DNA of 34,400 bases from Defluviitaleaceae bacterium (GCA_009780485.1 WQZZ01000011.1:1-34400), one strand, 5' to 3'. Numbered from the stretch's first letter, positions 1 to 9,485 are shown. Notes: generated by a model from the sequence alone, not told the origin. Numbers and translations are program-made.

Positions 1-842
1 TCCCATGACTTATGTTCGTAGGAGACACGCTGGCGGGTGCGTTCAAAATTAGGGTCTGGGAAGGGTATGGCGGACAGCAACGCCTTCGTGTAGGGGTGCA
101 TGGGTTTGTTGTAGATATGCTCTGCCGTACCCATTTCCACAATTTTGCCTTGGTGCATAACACCAATACGCTTGGAAAAATATTTAACCACCGACAAATT
201 GTGTGCAATGAACAAAATTGTCAAGCCCATTTCCGACTTGAGGTCGTTTAATAGGTTAAGCACCTGTGCTTGAATACTTACATCAAGTGCAGACACTGGC
301 TCATCAGCTATTATCATCTTGGGTTTTAACACGATTGCACGGGCGATGCCTATTCGTTGTCTTTGTCCGCCAGAAAATTCATGTGGATAACGGTTGGCGT
401 GTTCTTTTGTAAGTCCAACGATGTCCAAGGCTTCGTAAACCTTTTTAAGGATTTCATCATTGCTACTGTAAAGTTTGTTGATTTTCATGCCATCGCCTAT
501 TATGTCCTTTACGGTCATTCTGGGATTTAAGGATGAGATGGGGTCTTGGAAAATCATCTGCATACCAGATGTTACCATTTGACGCACTTCTCTATTCCGC
601 TTGCCAGAAATAATTTTGCCGTCAAAAACAACTTCGCCGTCTGTAGGTTCATATAAGCCGATAATCGTTCTGCCTGTGGTGGTTTTACCACAACCAGACT
701 CGCCAACCAAACCAAAGGTTTCCCCGCGTTCGATTTCAAAGGTCAAATCATCTACGGCTTTCAAAACCTTGGCATTTTTGCCTTTGCCTAGGGCAAAGTG
801 ACGGCTAAGGTTTTTAACTTCCAACATATTGCTATTTTCCAT
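1..842 (-). CDS. oppF: Oligopeptide ABC transporter ATP-binding protein OppF-like (C-terminus beyond left edge)
   Basis: Reading the - strand from ATG at 842 gives MENSNMLEVKNLSRHFALGKG...GLVGESGCGKTTTGR (Walker A)...FSGGQRQRIGIARAI (signature)...MIIADEPVSALDVS (Walker B). No stop before base 1. The ATG overlaps the oppD stop (ATGGAAAATAG). Confidence 0.95.
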   Translation of the reverse strand, partial: MENSNMLEVKNLSRHFALGKGKNAKVLKAVDDLTFEIERGETFGLVGESGCGKTTTGRTIIGLYEPTDGEVVFDGKIISGKRNREVRQMVTSGMQMIFQDPISSLNPRMTVKDIIGDGMKINKLYSSNDEILKKVYEALDIVGLTKEHANRYPHEFSGGQRQRIGIARAIVLKPKMIIADEPVSALDVSIQAQVLNLLNDLKSEMGLTILFIAHNLSVVKYFSKRIGVMHQGKIVEMGTAEHIYNKPMHPYTKALLSAIPFPDPNFERTRQRVSYEHKSW

Positions 843-1887
843 TGCCGTATGCCCCCTTTGCTTTCTGCCGTTCAAGACGTTTTTTCAGCACATCTGGCAT
901 TTCTACTTTCGGGGCATCTGGGTGCAAAAGCCATGTGGCAGCATAGTGGGTATCGCTGATTTTGAACATAGGTGGCTCTACCCGATTATCAATGTTTAGG
1001 GCAAATTTGTTTCTGGCAGCAAAGGCATCGCCAACAGGCGGGTGTAGCATATTTGGCGGAGTACCTGGTATGCTAAGCAGTTTTTCATCCTGCTCCGTTT
1101 CCATATCAGGCATAGCTGCCAGTAAATTCCAAGTATATGGATGCTGTGGATTGTAGAAAACCTCATCAACATTGCCAATTTCTACAATTTTGCCAGCATA
1201 CATAACTGCCATGCGGTTGGCAATACCTGCAACAACACCCATGTCATGGGTTATAAAGATTACAGACAAATTCCGCTCTTTTTGCAAATCCCTGATAAGC
1301 TCCAAAATTTGGGATTGGACACTAACATCCAATGCTGTTGTTGGCTCATCACAAATCAAAAGCTCTGGGTCGCCTGCCAAGGCACAAGCAATAACAATCC
1401 TTTGACGCATACCACCCGAAAATTGGAAGGGGTATTGGTTATAACGTTTTTCAGGCTCAGGAATAGCAACCGCTTTCATCAGCTCCATGGCTTTTGCGGG
1501 TGCGTCCTTCCTGCTAATTTTCCCTGACAAAACCAAAGATTCAGTAATTTGTTTACCGATTTTCATTACGGGATTAAGGGCAGACAAGGGGTCTTGGAAA
1601 ACCATAGCCATACGAGAACCCCGTATCTCAGAAAACTGCTTTTGTTTGATTTTCGTCAAGTCCATGTCACTGTAACTGATTTGACCTTGGCTAATGGTAG
1701 CATTTTGTTGCAAAATACCCATAATCGCCTTAGATGTTACGGACTTGCCAGAGCCAGATTCGCCAACAATTGCCAGCGTTTCGCCCCTTGCCAAATCAAA
1801 ACTAACATCCCGCACAGCCTTGACGGTGCCAGTAAATGTCTTAAATTCCACACTTAGATTTTTAACTTGCAGTATATTATCACTCAT
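832..1887 (-). CDS. oppD: Oligopeptide ABC transporter ATP-binding protein OppD-like
   Basis: GESGSGKSVTSKAIMG Walker A, FSGGMRQRIVIACAL signature, LLICDEPTTALDVS Walker B. Start set at ATG 1887 (MSDNILQVKN) preceded by AGGAGGG; the ORF track extends to 1944. Confidence 0.95.
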   Translation of the reverse strand: MSDNILQVKNLSVEFKTFTGTVKAVRDVSFDLARGETLAIVGESGSGKSVTSKAIMGILQQNATISQGQISYSDMDLTKIKQKQFSEIRGSRMAMVFQDPLSALNPVMKIGKQITESLVLSGKISRKDAPAKAMELMKAVAIPEPEKRYNQYPFQFSGGMRQRIVIACALAGDPELLICDEPTTALDVSVQSQILELIRDLQKERNLSVIFITHDMGVVAGIANRMAVMYAGKIVEIGNVDEVFYNPQHPYTWNLLAAMPDMETEQDEKLLSIPGTPPNMLHPPVGDAFAARNKFALNIDNRVEPPMFKISDTHYAATWLLHPDAPKVEMPDVLKKRLERQKAKGAYGNGK

Positions 1888-1900
1888 ATCATCCCTCCTT

Positions 1901-3064
1901 CTAATGCCCACGCAATGTGGGGTCAAAGGCATCACGCAGTCCATTTGACATCATTTGAAACGACAGCATCAAAATAGATATTACCAGTGCTGGGAAAAAC
2001 ACTGCGTGGGGGTTTGTAAGCAACATTTCTTGTCCTTGGGACAACAACACGCCCACAGACGGCTCTGGTGCTTGTATACCCAAACCTAGATAGGAGAGGA
2101 ATGCCTCTGTCATCATAAATGTAGGTATTGCCACTGCAACCTGCGTAATAGTCGGACCAATTGCGTTGGGCAAGATATAACGGAAAATCAACCTCTTATC
2201 GCTTGCACCCATAACCCGTGCCGCCATTACATATTCTTGACCCTTATAACGGTAGAACTGGGCGCGCATCATCTGAGCCATGCCAATCCACCCAGAGAAG
2301 GTGAGGGCGATTATTAAGCTCCACATAGTTGTACCCAATCGAGTAGCTATAATTATTACCATAATTAGCGTGGGTACGGCGTTGAAGACTTCCATGATGT
2401 AAAGCATTATCATATCGGTTTTCTTGCCATAATATGCCGCAACTGCACCAAAAACAACACCTATGGTAAGGTTGATAAGCACAGCAATTGCTGCCATTGT
2501 CAAAGAAACCCTTGCCCCTCGCCATAGTCTTGTCCATAAGTCACGTCCAAGCATATCCGAGCCGAACCAGAAATATACATCTTCTGCCCCCACATTTGCA
2601 TAGGCATCAATACGTATTTCTGCCATTGGTACGGTTCTAGCACCTGCGGTCTGGTAAAATGTCCGCACGGTTTCGATATACACACTCTCCCAGTTAGGCA
2701 TATTGGCAACTTGCACCGTCACCACAGACGTTCCGTCAAAAATACCAAAATTCTCAAGAATTGGTATACGTGGTGGCAGTCTGTCCCATTGAACATTTTG
2801 CTCACGGAAATGGAAGTCGCCCATCATTGGTCCAAAAATCGCCATGATGATAATGAAAAGCAACATAAAAATAGAAACCATAGAAGCCTTGTTTTTAGAA
2901 AAACGTATCATAGCATCTTTGAAAAAGCCCACTGGCGGGTCTTCTGGTACTGTGTCTGACAAAACTTCACCTTTTTCTTGAAACTGAAAGTCATCTTCGG
3001 TAAAGGTATAATTTTTTAACAATTCCACATTGTCAACGGGAATAGAATTAGCTTCGTGCCGCAC
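1901..3064 (-). CDS. oppC: Oligopeptide ABC transporter permease OppC-like
   Basis: Multi-TM permease with the EYVMAARVMGASDKRLIFRYILPN (EAA loop) motif. SD AGGAGG placed 8 nt before GTG 3064; ORF track start is 3073. Confidence 0.92.
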   Translation of the reverse strand: MRHEANSIPVDNVELLKNYTFTEDDFQFQEKGEVLSDTVPEDPPVGFFKDAMIRFSKNKASMVSIFMLLFIIIMAIFGPMMGDFHFREQNVQWDRLPPRIPILENFGIFDGTSVVTVQVANMPNWESVYIETVRTFYQTAGARTVPMAEIRIDAYANVGAEDVYFWFGSDMLGRDLWTRLWRGARVSLTMAAIAVLINLTIGVVFGAVAAYYGKKTDMIMLYIMEVFNAVPTLIMVIIIATRLGTTMWSLIIALTFSGWIGMAQMMRAQFYRYKGQEYVMAARVMGASDKRLIFRYILPNAIGPTITQVAVAIPTFMMTEAFLSYLGLGIQAPEPSVGVLLSQGQEMLLTNPHAVFFPALVISILMLSFQMMSNGLRDAFDPTLRGH

Positions 3065-4010
3065 TTCTTCCACCTCCTATAACAATTCTCGGGTCTACAA
3101 TGCTGTAACTTAGGTCGATTAACAGACGGGCAACCAGTGCTATAAAGGTGTACATTACTGTGGTTGCCATTATCAGTGGATAATCATGGCTTAAAAGGGC
3201 GTTTATCATTATCCTGCCCATGCCAGGTATTGCAAAAATTTCCTCCACCACAACCGAACCACTCAAAATAGTCACAAATATACCCACAAGCATACCCATA
3301 ATGGGAATTAGAGAATTTCGCAGGGCGTGCCGAAAAACGGCTTGGTGGGTTCGCAGACCCTTGGTTTTTGCTAGTAGCATATAGTCGGAATTTAGGGTTT
3401 CTATAAGTTCTCCCCTTAAAAACCTTGTTATAAAGGCAATGCCACCGAAAGACAAGGCGAGGATTGGTAATATCATAGAATGAAGCCTATCCCAATCCCA
3501 GTTTTGGGATGTGGAGAATATCATTGGGAACAACCCCAGCCTAAATGCCAAGAAATACTGCATCAGCGACGCAAGCACGAAGCTCGGCACTGATATAAAC
3601 ACAACCACCAAAGCTGAAACTGCATGGTCGGGAATTCTATTTCGCTTTAATGCAGCAAGCGACCCCAAGAAAAAGCCGAGGGGGACAATTATGAAATTGG
3701 ATAATAAGTTAAGCACAATGGTTATAGGAAATCTTTCTGTTAGAATATCGGTAATGTCACGGCTTGGTTGCACAATCAAAGAAATTCCGAAGTCAAAGGT
3801 TACAATGCTACGCAAAAAGTGACCAAATTGTACAATCAGCGGCTGGTCTAAATGGAAACGACGCTCCATTGCAAGCCTAACCTCTGGTCTTATTGCGGGG
3901 TTCTCGAATGGACCGCCAGGCACAGAGTTTATCAAAAAGAATGTAAAAAGCGACACCAAAAACAACGCAATAAACATAAATAAAACACGTTGAAGTACGT
4001 ATTTAAGCAA
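3048..4010 (-). CDS. oppB: Oligopeptide ABC transporter permease OppB-like
   Basis: LLKYVLQRVLFMFIALFLVSLFTFFLINSVPGGPF N-terminus and DYMLLAKTKGLRTHQAVFRHALRNSLIP EAA loop. Probable TTG start at 4010 behind AGGTGA. Confidence 0.92.
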   Translation of the reverse strand: MLKYVLQRVLFMFIALFLVSLFTFFLINSVPGGPFENPAIRPEVRLAMERRFHLDQPLIVQFGHFLRSIVTFDFGISLIVQPSRDITDILTERFPITIVLNLLSNFIIVPLGFFLGSLAALKRNRIPDHAVSALVVVFISVPSFVLASLMQYFLAFRLGLFPMIFSTSQNWDWDRLHSMILPILALSFGGIAFITRFLRGELIETLNSDYMLLAKTKGLRTHQAVFRHALRNSLIPIMGMLVGIFVTILSGSVVVEEIFAIPGMGRIMINALLSHDYPLIMATTVMYTFIALVARLLIDLSYSIVDPRIVIGGGRSAARS

Positions 4011-4032
4011 AACTTTCACCTGCCTTATATTA

Positions 4033-4067
4033 CAAAGGTTGGGGACAATTAACGCCCCCAACCTTTG
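4033..4067 (-). promoter_or_regulatory. Intercistronic stem-loop between oppA and oppB
   Basis: Perfect 12-bp inverted repeat CAAAGGTTGGGG / CCCCAACCTTTG (4033-4044 and 4056-4067). No T-tract after the stem on the - strand. Confidence 0.7.
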
Positions 4068-4094
4068 CTATTTGCTTGTTAATTAGTTAGGGTT

Positions 4095-5990
4095 CTATGG
4101 GTTTACAACGATACTTCTTTCCACATTAGGCTCGATGAAGGATTGATGTACGGCATGACCTACTGGGAACAAGAACTCGTCAAGTAGTAAATGCACTCTG
4201 TCAGAATAAATTACAGCAGTGTTGTTTTGGTAAATCGGCACCCAAGGCATATAGTCGAGGATAATGGCTTCCATTCTTGCCAAGGCATCAATTCTACCAT
4301 CGTCGTCAAACACCAAGTCGCCTTGAGCGGCACGGGTTTGAAGTTCCATAAACTCTGGGCTGTTCATTTGGTGAAGTCTAGGAAGTTGGTCGTATCTCCA
4401 AATGTTAAAAGTTGCCCAAGCGTTCCAAGAATTTTGACCTTCCGTACCCCAACCAGAGTCATGTAGACCTGCCTGCATTCTTTCATAAGATGCGGTAACT
4501 GGCATAGAAGTCAAAACAAGCTCAAATCTATCAGCACCGAAAAGACCTTCAAATTCTTCTTTCAAGAACTCGCTGGCAAGACGTTGCTCCAAAGCACCTT
4601 CAAAGTATTGAAGCTCCATTTGCACAGGTACAGAGCCGTTTCTTTCCCAAGCGAGGTTAAACAATTCCAAAGCACGTTCTGGGTCGAAGCTGTAGTTCGC
4701 ACCTTGGTTTGCCATGCCCTGTGGCGTATCTCTAAATCTTACTGGGTTGTTAGCCAAATCGCCTACCCATGCACGGCTGGAAGCGATGTAGTTTGCAGGG
4801 ATAAACACTTGGAAAATGTCATGTGCTATTGTAACCCTGTCGGTTGCGTAAAACAGTGCATGTCTGAAATCTCTATCCCTTAGGATTGGGTTGGTTTCAG
4901 AAGCGGAGTTGATGTGGAAGCCCCATACAACAGGACCTTCTACACGGACGGTACGTGGGTCTTCCCTAAATTGTGGGAAGGTGGTGCTGGTAAGAGCCAT
5001 TACATCTAATTCACCAGCAAGGAACATTTGCATTACCGTTCCAGGGTCTGGCACCACAAGCTCTTCGATAACATCCCATGTAAACATATGTGCCAATGGG
5101 TGGTCATGGTTTCTCTCGAAAACCCTGTATTGGTCTCTTGCCCAGTCAACCATAATCCAGCGACCGCTTTGTGCAAGGTCTGCAAGTTCCAAGCCGTAGG
5201 TGTTGATGGTTCTATCAGCATTAAAAGCAGCTTCGTACATTTCTGGGTCAACCGCTGCAAGGGCAGCCATAGAAGCGAAAGTTTGAAGTACATCAATCTC
5301 TCTGGTTGGAGTTGCTAGGGTGAAGCGTAGGGTGTAATCGTCAAGAACCTCGATACCCACATCATCCCAAGTTGCTGGGTTGTCAGTAGCTGGAAGAACA
5401 TCAGGAGACCAGTTAGGTTCGCCAGAAGCGGTAATTTCAAGATAATCTTCCATGTTTAGACCTAGGAAGTACGCCCTTGCACCAACAACATTAAACACGT
5501 TGAAGAAAGCACTTGCACCTGGGCTTGCAAGGGTTGGGTTAAGAAGCATTCTCCAAGAATATTCATAAGTATGGGCATTAATTGGTGTGCCATTGGAAAA
5601 CGCTAAGTCTTCACGTAATGTGATTGTCCATACCGTCATGTCATCATTATGCACTGGCAAATCTGCTGCAAAACCCGGGAACCATCGTATATGGTTAGTT
5701 TCTGTGCAGTACAGAAGATAGAAGAAGCTACCTTGGGTGTAAGTCAGTGCCACACGCACAGGGTCAAATGTGTGGTTGTGTGGTGCAAGGGATGGGATGG
5801 AAGCACCAGTCCTCCTGTAAACAACCAGACCTTCTGCTACTGGCTGCTCTGCTTGTTGACCTTGTTGCTGTTCGCCACCGTCAACCACTGGGGGCGTTGG
5901 GTCTGGGTCGTTGTTTCCTCCACATGCGGCAAGCAAACCAAGGGTAAGTGCCGAACCAGCAATTACAAATGCTTTTTTCCAAAACTTCAT
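4095..5990 (-). CDS. oppA: Peptide ABC transporter substrate-binding lipoprotein (OppA family)
   Basis: Lipoprotein signal MKFWKKAFVIAGSALTLGLLAACGG followed by an SBP family 5 body (DDMTVWTITLREDLAFSNGTPINAHTYEYSWRMLLNP); adjacent to oppBCDF. Confidence 0.93.
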   Translation of the reverse strand: MKFWKKAFVIAGSALTLGLLAACGGNNDPDPTPPVVDGGEQQQGQQAEQPVAEGLVVYRRTGASIPSLAPHNHTFDPVRVALTYTQGSFFYLLYCTETNHIRWFPGFAADLPVHNDDMTVWTITLREDLAFSNGTPINAHTYEYSWRMLLNPTLASPGASAFFNVFNVVGARAYFLGLNMEDYLEITASGEPNWSPDVLPATDNPATWDDVGIEVLDDYTLRFTLATPTREIDVLQTFASMAALAAVDPEMYEAAFNADRTINTYGLELADLAQSGRWIMVDWARDQYRVFERNHDHPLAHMFTWDVIEELVVPDPGTVMQMFLAGELDVMALTSTTFPQFREDPRTVRVEGPVVWGFHINSASETNPILRDRDFRHALFYATDRVTIAHDIFQVFIPANYIASSRAWVGDLANNPVRFRDTPQGMANQGANYSFDPERALELFNLAWERNGSVPVQMELQYFEGALEQRLASEFLKEEFEGLFGADRFELVLTSMPVTASYERMQAGLHDSGWGTEGQNSWNAWATFNIWRYDQLPRLHQMNSPEFMELQTRAAQGDLVFDDDGRIDALARMEAIILDYMPWVPIYQNNTAVIYSDRVHLLLDEFLFPVGHAVHQSFIEPNVERSIVVNP

Positions 5991-6034
5991 GGTAAAACCT
6001 CCATTTCAAATTTTTCTTTTTATATTTCACAGAC

Positions 6035-6063
6035 TTGCTATTGGAGCAGGGCTGTGTTATAAT
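6035..6063 (+). promoter_or_regulatory. Putative sigma-A promoter for the 6100..6510 gene
   Basis: TTGCTA - 17 nt - TATAAT (6058-6063), followed by GGAGGT before ATG 6100. Confidence 0.6.
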
Positions 6064-6099
6064 TCCAAAAAGCAGTCAGATTTTGGAGGTTCCAGTCAA

Positions 6100-6510
6100 A
6101 TGCTAAAAAGCTTTTTAACCAGACACGCCAAGACCATAATACTTTTTGTGATTATCATGATTTATGGAGCGGTACACTTTACATTAAGCGAAAGTCATCC
6201 CCTTCATACTTTGTCCAACATTTGCTTTAATGTTGGCTCTCTTAGTCTAGCATACGCACTTATCTTAGAATTGTTAAATCGAAATTATTTTAAGATGTTT
6301 GCATATCCTGTTTACTACTTCATAGAGTCCCGTAAGGTGTCCATAAGGCGTAAGCGGGGTGTTGAAAGCCAATCGCCCTTATCTCCCTACGATTATGAAC
6401 AGCAGGGCTTGCGAAAGCGGAAGAATATTATATTCTATGTAATTGGCGGAATTTTTATCATCTTGTCTATAATTTTTGCCCTTCTCTTTCAACCCTACTT
6501 AGCCACATGA
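6100..6510 (+). CDS. Small integral membrane protein, function unknown
   Basis: ATG 6100 behind GGAGGT; several hydrophobic segments (KTIILFVIIMIYGAVHF, IIFYVIGGIFIILSIIFALLF). The ORF track start 5911 overlaps oppA antisense and is not favoured. Confidence 0.7.
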   Translation: MLKSFLTRHAKTIILFVIIMIYGAVHFTLSESHPLHTLSNICFNVGSLSLAYALILELLNRNYFKMFAYPVYYFIESRKVSIRRKRGVESQSPLSPYDYEQQGLRKRKNIIFYVIGGIFIILSIIFALLFQPYLAT

Positions 6511-6754
6511 TAACACGCCAATCTAGGTGTGTCAAGCACATAAAAGTTGTGTTGTCCTCGTTTGTGTGACTGGGCGTCAGTATTTTGAAATATTTCTGTA
6601 ACATTATGTCGATTAAAAGTCCATAACGCCAGCCACCTATATCTAGATGGAATATAAGGCGAATTTAACAAAGATTTAATATTTAGAAGACGTATTTTGG
6701 CGATATAATCAACCTATTTTGCTAAAATTTACCAAATCGTAAGACGCATAATCT

Positions 6755-6863
6755 ATAATGGTAGGGGCGGGCATTGCCCGCCCTAATTATGTAGACGATA
6801 CAGTTCAGCACAAAAAACAGTGCAAACAGAAATGGGGCGTGCAATGCACGCCCCTACCATTAT
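6755..6863. repeat. MITE-like inverted-repeat element with nested palindromes
   Basis: 30-bp terminal arms (6755-6784 ATAATGGTAGGGGCGGGCATTGCCCGCCCT; reverse complement of 6834-6863 is ATAATGGTAGGGGCGTGCATTGCACGCCCC) match at 27/30. Each arm holds a perfect 9+1+9 palindrome. Confidence 0.8.
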
Positions 6864-6868
6864 TAAAA

Positions 6869-7669
6869 TCAAGATACATATTTCCTCATATTCTTCAAAG
6901 CGTTTTTTTCAAGTCGGCTTACTTGTGCTTGGCTAATGCCAATTTCATCAGCCACCTCCATTTGGGTCTTGCCCTCAAAAAAACGCAGACTGATGATATG
7001 CCGTTCTCGCTCGCCAAGTCGTTTCATGGCTTCGGACAAAGAGATGTTTTCCAGCCACATAATATCTGTATCCTTTTCGTCTTTTAACTGGTCCATAACA
7101 AAAAGGGCGTCCGTGCCGTCGTTGTAAACGGGCTCAAACAAAGACACTGGCTCTTGGATGGCATCTAAAGCAAAAACAACGTCTTTGCGGTCAATTCCCA
7201 GTTCTGTAGCGATTTCTTCCACAGTAGGCTCTTTGCTATTCAAATTTATTAGTCTCTCTTTTGCCTGCAAAGCCTTGTAGGCGATGTCCCGCAAACTGCG
7301 ACTTACCCTAATGGAATTGTTGTCCCGCAAATATCGCCTAATTTCACCAATAATCATAGGAACAGCATATGTGGAAAATTTAACCCCATGGCTGGTGTCG
7401 AAGTTGTCGATGGCTTTAATTAACCCGATACAGCCAACTTGGAAAATATCGTCAATGTTTTCGCCACGGTTGTTAAACCGTTGGATAACACTTAAAACAA
7501 GGCGAAGGTTGCCGTATATATATTCACTTCTGGCGTGCTTGCAGCCCTGTAAAATCTTCGCAAAAAGAGCATCCTTTTCTGCCTGTTTCAACATGGGAAG
7601 CTTGGCAGTGTTGACACCACAAATTTCAACCTTGGTGCGTTGTGTACCGTTCATGCACATTTCGCCCAC
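6869..7669 (-). CDS. sigG: RNA polymerase sporulation sigma factor SigG
   Basis: KVEICGVNTAKLPML N-terminus typical of SigG; region 2 (IDDIFQVGCIGLIKAIDNFDTSHGVKFSTYAVPMIIGEIRRYLRDN); region 4 (QMEVADEIGISQAQVSRLEKNALKNM). Start could be GTG 7669, ATG 7660 or ATG 7654. Confidence 0.93.
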   Translation of the reverse strand: MGEMCMNGTQRTKVEICGVNTAKLPMLKQAEKDALFAKILQGCKHARSEYIYGNLRLVLSVIQRFNNRGENIDDIFQVGCIGLIKAIDNFDTSHGVKFSTYAVPMIIGEIRRYLRDNNSIRVSRSLRDIAYKALQAKERLINLNSKEPTVEEIATELGIDRKDVVFALDAIQEPVSLFEPVYNDGTDALFVMDQLKDEKDTDIMWLENISLSEAMKRLGERERHIISLRFFEGKTQMEVADEIGISQAQVSRLEKNALKNMRKYVS

Positions 7670-7774
7670 TCTCTATATAAAGTCTAAAGTTTTTCTAAAG
7701 TTATAGAGATATTTTTTCCAAGGCAAGCCAGTTTATACCAGCAAAATCTTCCAATTCTTTCTTAAATTTTTCAA

Positions 7775-7804
7775 TAAAAAACCTGTGACAGATTGCCACA
7801 GGTG
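7775..7804 (-). terminator. Rho-independent terminator downstream of the 7813..8259 gene
   Basis: - strand ACCTGTG-GCAATCTGT-CACAGGT followed by TTTTTATTG. Confidence 0.75.
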
Positions 7805-7812
7805 CAGTTTTA

Positions 7813-8259
7813 TTAGGGTTTTTTCTTTTCTTTTGCTTCTTTTCTTTTTGCCTTTTTCGCCTCTTTTACCTCAAACTGGCTCTTAGCCCCTTTAACAGAG
7901 GCGATGTAAATACCAGCCAGCTCCACCTGATAAGTCTTTTTAGGTTCTAAAAAGTTGTAGTTTGCTTTGTCGCACATAAGGGTGACAATTTGCTTTTCTA
8001 CCTTTGCCATAACAAAGTACATTTTAGTTACCTTGGCAGTTTTTGGTAAATTTTCCATAATAACTTTTGGTAGATTTACATTGTCGGCTTTGTCATGTTT
8101 TTTGTCGATAACAAATATTTTGGCTGACACCTTGTTTTTGCTTACCGCTTCTTGCTGGGCAGAATATCGCTTGGTTGCCCAACGATTTAGAAAATAAAAT
8201 CCAGCCCCTAGCACTACCACGATACCAAAAACAATTATAACAATATCTAAAGCTCCCAC
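7813..8259 (-). CDS. Short membrane-anchored protein of unknown function
   Basis: 148 aa; single N-terminal TM (ALDIVIIVFGIVVVLGAGFYFL) and Lys-rich tail (KKAKRKEAKEKKKP); lies between ftsZ and sigG. Confidence 0.75.
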   Translation of the reverse strand: MGALDIVIIVFGIVVVLGAGFYFLNRWATKRYSAQQEAVSKNKVSAKIFVIDKKHDKADNVNLPKVIMENLPKTAKVTKMYFVMAKVEKQIVTLMCDKANYNFLEPKKTYQVELAGIYIASVKGAKSQFEVKEAKKAKRKEAKEKKKP

Positions 8260-8273
8260 TTAAACAATCTCCT

Positions 8274-9398
8274 TTATTTTCTATCTCTTTGCACAAAAAT
8301 TGGCAGTTTAATTTGCCCGTTGCTTTCGCTGTCACTCCTATCAGATGCAGAAACGGGAGCGGATGCAGAATTTACAGGATCTGAAACCTCTGGCTTAATT
8401 TGCGGTACACGAACAGCACCAGAAGGCTCCTCAAATGCGGTTGCAACTACGGTTATAATAACTTGGTCTTTCAAATCTTCGTTTATTGATGTACCGTAGA
8501 TGATGTTGTCGTCTGCTACACCAGTGCTTTCTTGTATAAAGCTTGCCGCCGCTGTAACTTCGTGCAATCCAAGGTCGGCAGCCCCTGTAATATTAAGCAA
8601 AATAGAACCTGCACCTTGGATGGACGTTTCCAACATAGGGCTGTTGATAGCATTTTCTGCCGCAATCATAGCACGGTTTTTGCCACTGGCAGAACCAATG
8701 CCAATATAACCCAGACCTTTGTTTTGCATGATGGTCTTAACATCGGCAAAGTCCAGGTTAATATCACCAGGATGGGAAATTAGGGTAGAAATACCCTGCA
8801 CGCTCTGGGTCAGCACCTCGTCAGCCTTTTTTAGGGCATCCTTAAAGGTTACGGATTCGTCCAAAACCTCCATTAAACGCTCGTTAGGAATGGTTAAAAG
8901 GGTGTCTACGTGCTGACGCAATTCCTCAATGCCCTCATTGGCGTTAGACATGCGTTTTTTGCCCTCAAAAGCAAAGGGTTTTGTGACGATACCCACAGTT
9001 AAAATCCCCAAATCCTTAGCAAGTCCTGCAATTATCGGGGCAGCACCTGTACCTGTGCCACCACCCATGCCACAGGTCACAAATAACATATTGGAGTCCC
9101 CAATGGCTTTTAGGATTTGGTCACGACTTTCCTCGGCAGCTTTTGCACCTACCATAGGTACTCCACCCGCTCCAAGACCAGCGGTTAGCTTTTCACCCAG
9201 CTGTATACGAATTGAAGCCTTGGAGCGGTGCAAGGCTTGTGCGTCGGTGTTAACGGCAATAAAATCAATACCTTCCACACCATCTTCTATCATCCTATCA
9301 ACAGCATTGTTGCCACCACCACCAACGCCAATAACACGTATTTTAGCTTTCTGACCAAAAGCAGCCATATCAATGACGTCCTTATCAATATTTACCAT
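8274..9398 (-). CDS. ftsZ: Cell division protein FtsZ
   Basis: GVGGGGNNAVDRM, GGGTGTGAAP tubulin signature, and a conserved C-terminal peptide-like end (IKLPIFVQRDRK). Start ATG 9398 (MVNIDKD) behind GGGGAGG. Confidence 0.98.
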   Translation of the reverse strand: MVNIDKDVIDMAAFGQKAKIRVIGVGGGGNNAVDRMIEDGVEGIDFIAVNTDAQALHRSKASIRIQLGEKLTAGLGAGGVPMVGAKAAEESRDQILKAIGDSNMLFVTCGMGGGTGTGAAPIIAGLAKDLGILTVGIVTKPFAFEGKKRMSNANEGIEELRQHVDTLLTIPNERLMEVLDESVTFKDALKKADEVLTQSVQGISTLISHPGDINLDFADVKTIMQNKGLGYIGIGSASGKNRAMIAAENAINSPMLETSIQGAGSILLNITGAADLGLHEVTAAASFIQESTGVADDNIIYGTSINEDLKDQVIITVVATAFEEPSGAVRVPQIKPEVSDPVNSASAPVSASDRSDSESNGQIKLPIFVQRDRK

Positions 9399-9485
9399 TG
9401 TGGTTTCCTCCCCTTTGAAGGCGTTCCAACCAACCAAGAAAATCAGTAGGTACGTCCTTGAAATTTGTCTAAAGTATTATATCTA

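Noticed and set aside
5649-6062. 137-aa + strand ORF upstream of the small membrane protein
   Set aside because: Mostly antisense to oppA; the promoter at 6035-6063 and SD at 6085-6090 support a start at 6100 in another frame.
6755-6863. Possible CRISPR-like repeat unit
   Set aside because: Only two inverted (not direct) arms, no regular spacers, no cas genes; fits a MITE/REP-like element better.
8929-9354. 141-aa + strand ORF
   Set aside because: Antisense shadow of ftsZ.
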